Assembly (NCBI RefSeq): GCF_028435365.1
Contig: NZ_JAGTJJ010000002.1
Location: 434,001 to 498,000, forward strand
From: Polyangium jinanense
Lineage (GTDB): Bacteria > Myxococcota > Polyangia > Polyangiales > Polyangiaceae
Direction: 5' to 3'
DNA length: 64,000 nt
Shown here one piece after another: positions 17,425 through 24,450 of the stretch. Positions within the stretch are counted from its first letter, which is position 1, and each line of letters begins with the position of its first letter. A program made the translations under genes and the position numbers. The notes under the pieces were generated by a model. It was not told the origin of the DNA, did not search any database, and saw only the letters and a program-made list of their open reading frames with translations.

Positions 17425-18309
17425 ATGAACCAGCCTCCCCATCCCGCGCGCCGCGAGGACTCCATCGGTCGTGACGTCGACCCGAGCACCCTGAGCGACG
17501 ACACGATCCGGCGCACCGTCATCCTCCTGCAGCAGACGCAGGCGCTCGCCAAGGTCGGCGGCTGGGAGCTCGATTGCCGCTCGAACCAGCTCTTCTGGAC
17601 CGAGGAAACCTACCGCATCCACGAGACGCCGCCGGGCTTCGCGCCGGAGCTCGACACCGCGATCAACTTCTACGCGCCCGAGTGGGTCCCGGCGATCTCG
17701 AAGGCGGTCGAGCGGTGCGCGGGGGCGGGCGAGCCGTTCGATCTCGAGCTCGAGATCGTCACCTACACGAAGCGCAAGCTCTGGGTGCGCGCGGCTGGCC
17801 ACGCGCACATGGAGGACGGCAAGGTCGTTCGGATCTTCGGCGCCTTCCAGGACATCGACGATCAGAAGAAGCGCGAGCTCGAGCTCCAGGAGAAGCTCGC
17901 GATCATCGAGCAACAGCGCTCGACGATCCACTCCATGTCCGCGCCGATCATCCAGGTCTGGGACGGCGTGCTCGCGCTCCCCGTCGTGGGTCAGCTCGAC
18001 GAGGCGCGCGCCGCGGACATCACCGAGCGGCTCCTCGAGCGCGTCGTCTCGCTCGCCGCGTCGCAGGTCATCCTCGACCTCACCGGCGTCGAGGCTGTCG
18101 ACGACGCGACCGCCGATCACCTCCTGCGCATCATCCGCGCCACGACACTGCTTGGAGCTCAAAGCATCATCACGGGCGTCCGCCCCGCCGTGGCGCAGAC
18201 GCTCGTCGCGCTCGGGGCCGATCTCACGAAGACGACGGTGCGGAGCAACCTGCGCGAGGCGATCAAGGCGGCGATGAAGTCACCTTCGGGGGAGCGTCCC
18301 CGGCGCTGA
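17425..18309 (+). CDS. PAS-STAS (RsbR-like) regulator
   Basis: 294 residues. A PAS domain (about 30-145, GGWELDCRSNQLFWTEETYRI) leads through a coiled linker to a C-terminal STAS domain like that of stressosome RsbR proteins (PIIQVWDGVLALPVVGQLD, then VILDLTGVEAVDD, then LTKTTVRSNL). At the place where RsbR proteins usually have the phosphorylatable VDT threonine this one reads VDD, while the second Thr/Ser site region is kept. I chose the ATG at 17425 because GAGG lies 5 bases upstream; the open frame extends to 17302. It sits inside the carotenoid island and its 3' end overlaps the convergent acyltransferase by 47 bases. Confidence 0.87.
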   Translation: MNQPPHPARREDSIGRDVDPSTLSDDTIRRTVILLQQTQALAKVGGWELDCRSNQLFWTEETYRIHETPPGFAPELDTAINFYAPEWVPAISKAVERCAGAGEPFDLELEIVTYTKRKLWVRAAGHAHMEDGKVVRIFGAFQDIDDQKKRELELQEKLAIIEQQRSTIHSMSAPIIQVWDGVLALPVVGQLDEARAADITERLLERVVSLAASQVILDLTGVEAVDDATADHLLRIIRATTLLGAQSIITGVRPAVAQTLVALGADLTKTTVRSNLREAIKAAMKSPSGERPRR

Positions 18310-19069
18310 GCGGCGGCGCGGCCTTCGGCGCCCGCATCACCCACGGCCGCGTCATCGCGGCGAGCATGGCTTCGAGCACGCCGCCCACGCGTGACGGTGC
18401 TGCGCGAAACACCACCTCGAAGCTCTCCGCATCCTCGCCGCGCACCGCGCGATCGATCCGCAAAAGCTCCGCCTCCACCGCCTCCTCCTGCGCCACACGC
18501 CCCTTCGTCGTGTCCCGCTCGGCCGGCACGGGCTCGCCGAACGAGAGCCACAACGTCGGCCGTTCCGTCCCGCCGAACTCGTACCGGAGCCCCACCGGCA
18601 CCGTGCACGCTTTGCGCGAGACCCGCGCGATCTCCGCCGAACCCGGCCGAAACCCGAGCGGCCTCTCCGTGATCGGCCGCTCCTGCCCTTGCGGATACAC
18701 CCAGACGAGCTTGCCCGGCGTGTCGAGCAGCCGCGCCGCGTGCCGCATCACGAGCGCGCCGTCCGTGGGTTTGTCGAGGTCCACCCCGAACGCGCCGACG
18801 AGCGCGAAGAACGGCAGGCGCCTGAGGTTTTTCGCGTCCATCATCGCGTAGCCGTCCGTGCCGAGCAGGTGCGTCGAGACGTGCATCGCGACGAGCGGAT
18901 CCCACCATGACGTGTGGTTCGACACGACGAGCAGCGGCGCCTCCCTCGCGAGCGCCCGCGCCCGATCGAGCCCCCGCGCGCGCACCTCGCCGAACGTCGC
19001 CTGGATCCGGGAGCGCGCATGGCCCGAGAACCAGGTGTTGAACCAGGACACCTTGCGTGCAGGGATCAT
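18263..19069 (-). CDS. PlsC-family acyltransferase, probable carotenoid-glycoside acyltransferase
   Basis: 268 residues with the lysophosphatidate acyltransferase fold. The catalytic box is NHTSWWDP (NHx4D) near residue 51 and the acceptor-binding block is YPQGQERP (FPEGT-like) near 125. A VGLRYEFGG segment also fits. The ATG overlaps the crtB stop (ATGA, 19066-19069), so it is coupled to carotenoid genes rather than to phospholipid genes. With the GT21-like enzyme nearby, the likely job is fatty esterification of the carotenoid sugar, as proposed for CruD-type enzymes. A general phospholipid role cannot be excluded. Confidence 0.82.
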   Translation of the reverse strand: MIPARKVSWFNTWFSGHARSRIQATFGEVRARGLDRARALAREAPLLVVSNHTSWWDPLVAMHVSTHLLGTDGYAMMDAKNLRRLPFFALVGAFGVDLDKPTDGALVMRHAARLLDTPGKLVWVYPQGQERPITERPLGFRPGSAEIARVSRKACTVPVGLRYEFGGTERPTLWLSFGEPVPAERDTTKGRVAQEEAVEAELLRIDRAVRGEDAESFEVVFRAAPSRVGGVLEAMLAAMTRPWVMRAPKAAPPLSAGDAPPKVTSSPP

Positions 19070-20082
19070 CGCGAGATCTCAGCTCGCGCGCAGGCATCGA
19101 CGAGGAACCGCACCTCCGGCAGCGGAGGCGGGTCGACCTTCGCATCCCACGCGGCGAGCGGAAGCGACGGCCTCGGCGTGGGCGCGACGAGCGCGCGCGA
19201 GAGCAGCCACAACTTGCGCCGGAGCGGCACGTAGGCGCGGCTCGTCACGGAGTCGAAGCCCGCGCGCGTGACCACGCGCCCGATGTCCGCGTAGATCAGG
19301 CTCGCCGCGCGGATCGAGGCCCGGCAGTCGCGCGGCAGCATCGCGATCCCGAGATCCGCGCGGGCATAAAGCACCGCCGCTTGCTGCAGAAGCCGCTCCA
19401 CCACGCCGCCGAGCGCCGTGGTGAACATCGGCCGCGCGAGCCATTTCGACACGTCGATCTCGGCCTCTTCGAGCCACGCGAGCGGCAGGTACACGCGCCC
19501 GTTTCGCGCGTCCTCACCCACGTCGCGCGCGATGTTCGTGAGCTGCATGGCGACGCCGAGGTCACACGCGCGCGCGATCGCCTTTGGATCGCGCACACCC
19601 ATGAGCACGCTCATGATCACACCGACCGTCGCGGCCACGCGCGCGCAGTAGGCGTGGAGCTCCGACAGCGTCTCGTACCGCCGCCCCTCAGCGTCCCAGG
19701 CGAACCCCTCGATGAGGCCCTCCATCACCTCGCGCGGCAGATCGTACGCGCGCGCCACATCCGAGAACGCCCGGTCGACCGGCGAGTCGTGCGGCTTGCC
19801 CTCGTACGCCGCGGCGAGCCGCGCTTTGAGCGCCTCCACGGCGCCCGGCTCGCTCGCTTGGTCCACCACGTCGTCGGCCACGCGGCAGAACGCGTAGACC
19901 GGCAGCATGGGCATGCGCACGCGCTTCGGCAGCAAGAGCGACGCGGCGAAGAAGCTCTTCGAGCCTTTCCGCAAGAGCTCGTGGCACGCGGCGATGTCAC
20001 CTGCCGACGCCGCGCGCTTGGCCGACGAGGGGAGGAGCGGCGCGCCGAGGGTCATCGCATGTTCAATGGAGCGAGGCTGCAT
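19066..20082 (-). CDS. crtB: Phytoene synthase
   Basis: 338 residues; condenses two geranylgeranyl diphosphates head to head to phytoene. Both Asp-rich motifs are present: CRVADDVVD near residue 66 and NIARDVGED near residue 182, with the RVYLP block after it. Length is slightly above the usual 300-310, mainly from a C-terminal extension. The start at 20082 overlaps crtI by 20 bases and has AGGGTGG upstream; MTLGAPLL at 20055 is another possible start. It lies in the run crtI-crtB-acyltransferase, all overlapping, which indicates one transcript from the promoter before crtI. Confidence 0.95.
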   Translation of the reverse strand: MQPRSIEHAMTLGAPLLPSSAKRAASAGDIAACHELLRKGSKSFFAASLLLPKRVRMPMLPVYAFCRVADDVVDQASEPGAVEALKARLAAAYEGKPHDSPVDRAFSDVARAYDLPREVMEGLIEGFAWDAEGRRYETLSELHAYCARVAATVGVIMSVLMGVRDPKAIARACDLGVAMQLTNIARDVGEDARNGRVYLPLAWLEEAEIDVSKWLARPMFTTALGGVVERLLQQAAVLYARADLGIAMLPRDCRASIRAASLIYADIGRVVTRAGFDSVTSRAYVPLRRKLWLLSRALVAPTPRPSLPLAAWDAKVDPPPLPEVRFLVDACARAEISR

Positions 20083-21562
20083 CGGGCACCACCCTGTCGA
20101 GCACCCGCGCCGAAGAGAGCACGCCTGGCAGACCCGCGCCTGGATGGGTCCCTGCGCCCACGATGTAGAGCCGCTCCACGTCCTCGCTCTCGTTGTGCGG
20201 GCGGAAAAACGCGCTCTGCGTCAGCACCGGCTCCATCCCGAACGCCGCGCCGCGGAACGAGAGCAGCCGGTCCTGGAACTCCTGCGGGTGCGTCACGCGC
20301 GACGCCACGATCTCCTTGTCGAGCCCGGGCATCAGCGTGGAAGCGAGGTAGTGCTCGACCCGCTTCCGGTAAGGCTCCGCCTCTTTCTCCCAGTTCGTCC
20401 CGCTCGCGAGGTTCGGCACGGGCGAGAGCACGTAAAACGTGTCGCAGCCCGTGGGCGCGAGCGACGGATCCGTCGCCGTCGGCCGGTGCAAATAGAGGCT
20501 GAAATCATCCGCGAGCACGTGCCTCTGGAAGATGTCGTCGAGCAGCCCCTCGTAGCGCGGGCCGAGGCAGATCGTGTGATGTGCGACGTTCTCGTACGTT
20601 CGTTTGGTCCCGAAGTACCAGACGAACAGCCCCATCGAGTATCGTTGCTTCTCCAAACGTTCGTTCGTCCAGCGCTTGCGGACGTTCTCGTCGACGAGAT
20701 GGCGATAGGTCCAGGCCGAATCCGCGTTCGACACGACCACGTCCGCCTCGATCGTCTCGCCGCTCTGGAGAAGCACGCCGCGCGCTTTTCGCCCGGCGAG
20801 CAGGATTTGCTTCACCTCCGCGTTGCAGCGCACCTCGCCGCCCTGGCCCTCGATCAGGCGCACGAGCCCTTTCACGAGCGCGCCCGTGCCGCCCATCGGG
20901 AAATGCACGCCCCACTTGCGCTCGAGAAATGCGATCAGCGTGTAAATCGAGGTCGTCGAGAACGGGTTTCCCCCGACGAGCAGCGGGTGGAAGCTCATCA
21001 CCTGCCGCAGCCGATCGTCCTTCACGTGCTTGGCGACGAGGTTGTAGACCGAGCGATAACTCTCGAGCTTCATCATGTCGGGGACGATCCTCGCCATGTC
21101 CCACCACGAGCCGAACGGCACATGGGCGAGCTCCTCGAAGCCCACCTTGAAGATCTCCTCGCTCGTGCGGAGAAACCGCTCGTACCCCGCCACGTCCCCC
21201 GGCGCGAGGCGCTCGACCTCCTTGCGCATCGCAGCAGCGTCGCCCGTGTAGTCGAACATGGCGCCGTCATGAAACCGAATACGGTAGAAGGGCGTGACCG
21301 GTCGCATGTCGATGTCGTCGCTCATGCGCCGGCCCGCGAGCGTCCACAGCTCCTCGAGCAGGAACGGCGCGGTGATGACCGTCGGCCCCGCGTCAAAGGT
21401 AAACCCGTTGATCCGGTGGACATAGGCTCGACCGCCCGGGGCATCGAGCTTCTCCAGCACCGTCACCCGGTAGCCGCGGGCGCCCAGGCGGACCGCCGCA
21501 GCCAGACCACCAAAACCGCTGCCGATGATGACCGCGTGAGGCTTGGGGGTTGAACCTTGCAT
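20063..21562 (-). CDS. crtI: Phytoene desaturase
   Basis: 499 residues of the bacterial CrtI type. FAD motif GSGFGGLAAAVRLGARGYRV at residues 15-34, then APGGRAYVHRINGFTFDAGPT, and the C-terminal GAGTHPGAGLPGVLSSARV. It converts phytoene to lycopene or neurosporene at the membrane. The ATG at 21562 has no Shine-Dalgarno sequence; instead a TATACT element (21574-21569 on the minus strand) ends 6 bases before it, so the transcript may be leaderless. The start codon lies at the edge of an 11-bp operator array shared with the divergent carH-like gene, which implies light control. Confidence 0.95.
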   Translation of the reverse strand: MQGSTPKPHAVIIGSGFGGLAAAVRLGARGYRVTVLEKLDAPGGRAYVHRINGFTFDAGPTVITAPFLLEELWTLAGRRMSDDIDMRPVTPFYRIRFHDGAMFDYTGDAAAMRKEVERLAPGDVAGYERFLRTSEEIFKVGFEELAHVPFGSWWDMARIVPDMMKLESYRSVYNLVAKHVKDDRLRQVMSFHPLLVGGNPFSTTSIYTLIAFLERKWGVHFPMGGTGALVKGLVRLIEGQGGEVRCNAEVKQILLAGRKARGVLLQSGETIEADVVVSNADSAWTYRHLVDENVRKRWTNERLEKQRYSMGLFVWYFGTKRTYENVAHHTICLGPRYEGLLDDIFQRHVLADDFSLYLHRPTATDPSLAPTGCDTFYVLSPVPNLASGTNWEKEAEPYRKRVEHYLASTLMPGLDKEIVASRVTHPQEFQDRLLSFRGAAFGMEPVLTQSAFFRPHNESEDVERLYIVGAGTHPGAGLPGVLSSARVLDRVVPDAASLH

Positions 21563-21601
21563 GCGGACAGTATAAGGTCTGTATCAAGTTTGGAAAAGGT
21601 T
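21558..21601. promoter_or_regulatory. Four-unit 11-bp operator array between crtI and carH
   Basis: Four consecutive 11-base units: TGCATGCGGAC (21558), AGTATAAGGTC (21569), TGTATCAAGTT (21580) and TGGAAAAGGTT (21591). They fit a consensus TGTATAAGGTY with 7, 10, 9 and 9 matches. Read on the other strand the consensus contains TnTACA, the half-site I recall for CarH direct-repeat operators. The array covers the crtI -10 element and start codon and lies upstream of the carH-like gene, so a bound tetramer would block crtI and probably autoregulate. Confidence 0.72.
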
Positions 21602-21633
21602 TCTCTTGGTCGGTCCTCACGATCGGGGCGACC

Positions 21634-22596
21634 GTGGAGAGCGATCCGTTGAGCCTCTACCGAATCCGCACCGTCTCGGAACTGACAGGCGTGAGCTCTG
21701 CGACGCTGCGCGCCTGGGAGCGTCGTTACGGCGTCCCCGCGCCGTCGCGTACGCCCTCCGCCTACCGGCTCTACAGCGACGAAGATGTCGCGCTCATCCT
21801 CAAGATGCGCGACCTCGTCAAGGCGGGCATGGCGCCGGCCGAATCCGCGCGCCTCCTGCTCAGCGAGCCCGCGAACGTCGTCGCGCCCGCCGTGCCTTCG
21901 CCCGGCCTGGCGACCCTCGACACCGATCCCTTCACCGCCGCGAGTGATCGGATCGTCGAGGCCACGCGCCGCTTCGACCCCGACGCGCTCGAGGAAGAGG
22001 TTTCGAAGACCCTCACCCTCGGCCCCGCCGTGGCGATCTTCGAACGCACGATCGGCCCTGCGCTGCGCGAGATCGGTGACCTCTGGCACGCGGGCGCGAT
22101 CACCGTCGCGCAGGAGCACCTCGCCTCCAACGTGCTCGGCGGCACCCTCATCCACCTCTTGCGCCTCGCGCAGCCCGCGGACGCCACGCGCCGCATTGCC
22201 CTCGCTTGTTTCGCCGACGAGGACCACGTCCTCGGCCTGTACGGCGTCGGCCTGCGCTTCGCTTCGTGGGGCTTCCGCACGCTCATGCTCGGCGCGCGCA
22301 CGCCGCCGCCGGCCATCTCGCGTGTCGTCGACTCGCTCGCGCCCGACCTCGTTGGCCTCAGCGTCACCATCGCGCCGCCGCCGCCGCGCGCGCGGGAGCT
22401 CGTCGACGCGTATGCCGACGCTTGCCGCGGCGCTGCGTGGCTCGTCGGCGGCGACGGCTCGGAGGCCATGCGCCCGTGGATCGAGGATCGCGGCGGCATC
22501 TGCGTCGGCCGCGACCTCGCGGCGGCGCGGCAGACGATCGAGCGCGTCGTGGCGGCGCAGAAGCGCAAGCGTTCGCCGCGGGCGAGCAAGGAATGA
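21634..22596 (+). CDS. carH: CarH-type MerR regulator with cobalamin-binding domain
   Basis: 320 residues from GTG (GGGG five bases upstream; the frame is open to 21550). Residues 8-76 are a MerR helix-turn-helix (RTVSELTGVSSATLRAWERR). Residues 95-310 match the B12-binding light-sensing part of CarH. Trp151-His152, Glu161-His162 (WHAGAITVAQEH) and His198 (EDHVLGL) fall at offsets of +20 and +21 from Trp131, His132, Glu141-His142 and His177 of Thermus CarH, as I recall that numbering. The protein should bind adenosylcobalamin, repress in the dark as a tetramer and release DNA in light. It is divergent from crtI with a shared operator array. Confidence 0.9.
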   Translation: MESDPLSLYRIRTVSELTGVSSATLRAWERRYGVPAPSRTPSAYRLYSDEDVALILKMRDLVKAGMAPAESARLLLSEPANVVAPAVPSPGLATLDTDPFTAASDRIVEATRRFDPDALEEEVSKTLTLGPAVAIFERTIGPALREIGDLWHAGAITVAQEHLASNVLGGTLIHLLRLAQPADATRRIALACFADEDHVLGLYGVGLRFASWGFRTLMLGARTPPPAISRVVDSLAPDLVGLSVTIAPPPPRARELVDAYADACRGAAWLVGGDGSEAMRPWIEDRGGICVGRDLAAARQTIERVVAAQKRKRSPRASKE

Positions 22597-22610
22597 TCGC
22601 GTGGTGACGT

Positions 22611-23159
22611 TCAGCCTTCGACCTGGGCGCCGAGCAGCTCGATGAGCTTCTTCCGGTCGGTGGCGCCGAGCGCGCCCGAGCCGGCGAAGAGCACGCGCCC
22701 GTCTTTGCCGACGAGGATCACGTTGCTCACGCCCTTGCGAATGCCGTAAGCCTTCCGGAACGAGCCGTCCCAGTCGCAATAAATCGTGGTCTTCTGCTTT
22801 TTCGACTCCTCGCGAATCGCGTCCTTCACGAAGCCTTTCGCGGGCCACCAGTCGTAGCCGCTCACGTCCGCGACCGCGGCGAGCGCGATCCTTTGCTTGT
22901 ACTTGTCGCCCTGGGCGAGCTTCGACAGGTCGTCCTTGAGCGGCTGGTTCTGCGCCGCGGAGTCCTTGTCTTCGTATACGATGAGGATCGGCTTGCCCTT
23001 GAGAGAGCTCATCTGCAGCGCGCGACCGTCGGCGTCCTCCAACCGGGCATTGGGGGCTTCGGCGCCTTCCTTGGGCAGGGCAAGGGAGACGCCGGGCACG
23101 AGCGCGGCCGCGAGGGCGGCCGCCGTCATGAACTTCGAAGCTTTTCCCCTGGAACGCAT
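22611..23159 (-). CDS. Secreted redoxin-like (YtfJ/peroxiredoxin-fold) protein without CxxC
   Basis: 182 residues. A Sec signal peptide (MRSRGKASKFMTAAALAAA to about VSLA) precedes a thioredoxin-like domain: LPKEGAEAPNARLEDADGR, then KGKPILIVYEDKDSA, then SNVILVGKDGRVLFAGSGA. The loop after the first strand, where redoxins carry their cysteines, reads EDKDSAAQN, and the only cysteine is in IYCDWDG. A thiol-disulfide role is therefore doubtful. GGAGGA lies 7 bases before the ATG. Its promoter carries two copies of the 11-bp operator found at crtI, so it is probably controlled by the same regulator. Convergent with carH, 14 bases apart. Confidence 0.8.
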   Translation of the reverse strand: MRSRGKASKFMTAAALAAALVPGVSLALPKEGAEAPNARLEDADGRALQMSSLKGKPILIVYEDKDSAAQNQPLKDDLSKLAQGDKYKQRIALAAVADVSGYDWWPAKGFVKDAIREESKKQKTTIYCDWDGSFRKAYGIRKGVSNVILVGKDGRVLFAGSGALGATDRKKLIELLGAQVEG

Positions 23160-23191
23160 CGCCGATTCCTCCGCGTAGCACGCCTCAAGGC

Positions 23192-23228
23192 TGTACACGC
23201 TTTGTACAAGGTTCGACGTGGAAGTCAA
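23192..23228 (-). promoter_or_regulatory. Redoxin-gene promoter with two 11-bp operator units
   Basis: TGTACACGCTT (23192) and TGTACAAGGTT (23203) are direct repeats with an exact 11-base step, matching the crtI array consensus at 8 and 10 of 11 positions. On the minus strand a TTGACT (-35, 23228-23223) and TACAAA (-10, 23206-23201) lie 16 bases apart and read toward the gene starting at 23159. The operator covers the -10 region, a typical repression layout. Confidence 0.65.
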
Positions 23229-23487
23229 CCTTTGTTTCGTGTCGAAGCGGTAGGGCCTCGGGCTTGCCGGACCTGGTCTTGACAGCGGCCGACCCGTGTA
23301 GAGATTGCACCGCGTCCCCGGACCCGAGTGGTGGACGAGAATCGAGAACGATTCTCCGCCCTTGGGGATGGGTTTACCAGACGGGCCCGGGAGGGCGTCC
23401 GCGGTATGGGCATGGTTCGCCCTGCCGGCGGCGCTCGGGGTCCGTGGGGGCGGAGCCACGCCCCACGAGGGCATACGGAGGCGAACC

Positions 23488-23982
23488 ATGTTGATGCGAT
23501 TCGGCGACGTGAACAGGACCTTTGCCGCGATGGATGAGCTTCGCCGGAGGATGGACCGGCTGTTCGACGAGTACGATTCGCGCGGAGGCGCCTGGCCGCG
23601 ATCTTCTTTCTTCTTCGAGCCCTTCGAGGCCGGGCTTGCGTCGCGCACGGTCGCGACGTGGCCGCGGCTCTCCGTGTACGACAAGGGCGACGCGCTGGTC
23701 ATCGCGGCCGATGTTCCCGGAATGAAAGAATCGGACATCAAGCTGGAGATCGATCAGGACGTGCTCACGCTCTCCGGCGAGCGGAAGGCGGATGTCCCGG
23801 AGGGGTATGCGATCCACAAGAAGGAGCGCGTCCCCGTGAAATTCTCGCGCAGCGTCGCCTTGCCTTGCAAGGTCGATGCGGAGAAGGCGAGCGCGGTGCT
23901 GAAGGACGGCGTTCTCACGCTGACGCTCACGAAGTCGCCCGAGGCGCAGCCCCGGAAGATCGCTGTGAAATCGGCCTCGTGA
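23488..23982 (+). CDS. Hsp20/alpha-crystallin small heat shock protein
   Basis: 164 residues. The alpha-crystallin domain spans about 55-160: PRLSVYDKGDALVIAADVPG, then LTLSGERK, and the closing AVLKDGVLTLTLTK. It acts as a cytoplasmic holdase chaperone forming oligomers. The start MLMRFGDVN is supported by GGAGG seven bases upstream. A second Hsp20 gene follows after 33 bases, so both are likely in one operon. A TTGACA at 23278-23283 is upstream, but no well-spaced -10 or CIRCE element was seen. Confidence 0.94.
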   Translation: MLMRFGDVNRTFAAMDELRRRMDRLFDEYDSRGGAWPRSSFFFEPFEAGLASRTVATWPRLSVYDKGDALVIAADVPGMKESDIKLEIDQDVLTLSGERKADVPEGYAIHKKERVPVKFSRSVALPCKVDAEKASAVLKDGVLTLTLTKSPEAQPRKIAVKSAS

Positions 23983-24015
23983 AATGGATTCTGGAAGGAA
24001 AAGGAGAGAGCAGCC

Positions 24016-24399
24016 ATGAACGCGCAGATCAACCGTGACGAGCGGGAGAACCAGGCCGAGACGCTGGAGACGCGGCGTGGCGTCGTGCCCGCGGTCGATA
24101 TCTTCGAGAACAAGACCGAGCTCTTGATCGTCGCCGACCTGCCCGGCGTCGGCCCCAACGATATCGCGGTGCGCCTCGACAAGAACGAGCTCACGATTGC
24201 GGGCAAGCGAGCGAGCGCGCCGGAGGGGAGCGCCCTCGCCGTCGAGGGCCGCCCCGGGGATTTTACGCGCACCTTCCTGGTCCCGCAGGGCATCGTGGCC
24301 GACGGGATCTCGGCCGAGGTGACCCAGGGCGTCCTCAAGGTCCGCCTGCCCAAGGTATCCGCGCAGAAGCCCAGGCAAATCACGGTCAAGGCGAGCTGA
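24016..24399 (+). CDS. Hsp20/alpha-crystallin small heat shock protein
   Basis: 127 residues, a shorter paralogue of the preceding gene. The domain reads PAVDIFENKTELLIVADLPG, then ELTIAGKR, then EVTQGVLKVRLPK; the linker N-terminus is short and Glu-rich. A strong AGGAAAAGGAG precedes the ATG. Tandem pairs of unlike Hsp20 genes commonly form mixed oligomers; that is inference here. No C-terminal I-x-I motif is obvious, but QITV near the end may serve. Confidence 0.94.
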   Translation: MNAQINRDERENQAETLETRRGVVPAVDIFENKTELLIVADLPGVGPNDIAVRLDKNELTIAGKRASAPEGSALAVEGRPGDFTRTFLVPQGIVADGISAEVTQGVLKVRLPKVSAQKPRQITVKAS

Positions 24400-24450
24400 T
24401 TCGCGAGATCGGCTTCCGCTCCGCCCGGCGGTGGGCGTATTCTCGACCGT

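Noticed and set aside
23278..23300. TTGACA as promoter of the Hsp20 operon
   Set aside because: The best -10 candidate, TAGAGA, is only 14 bases away, so the spacing is wrong for a standard promoter.
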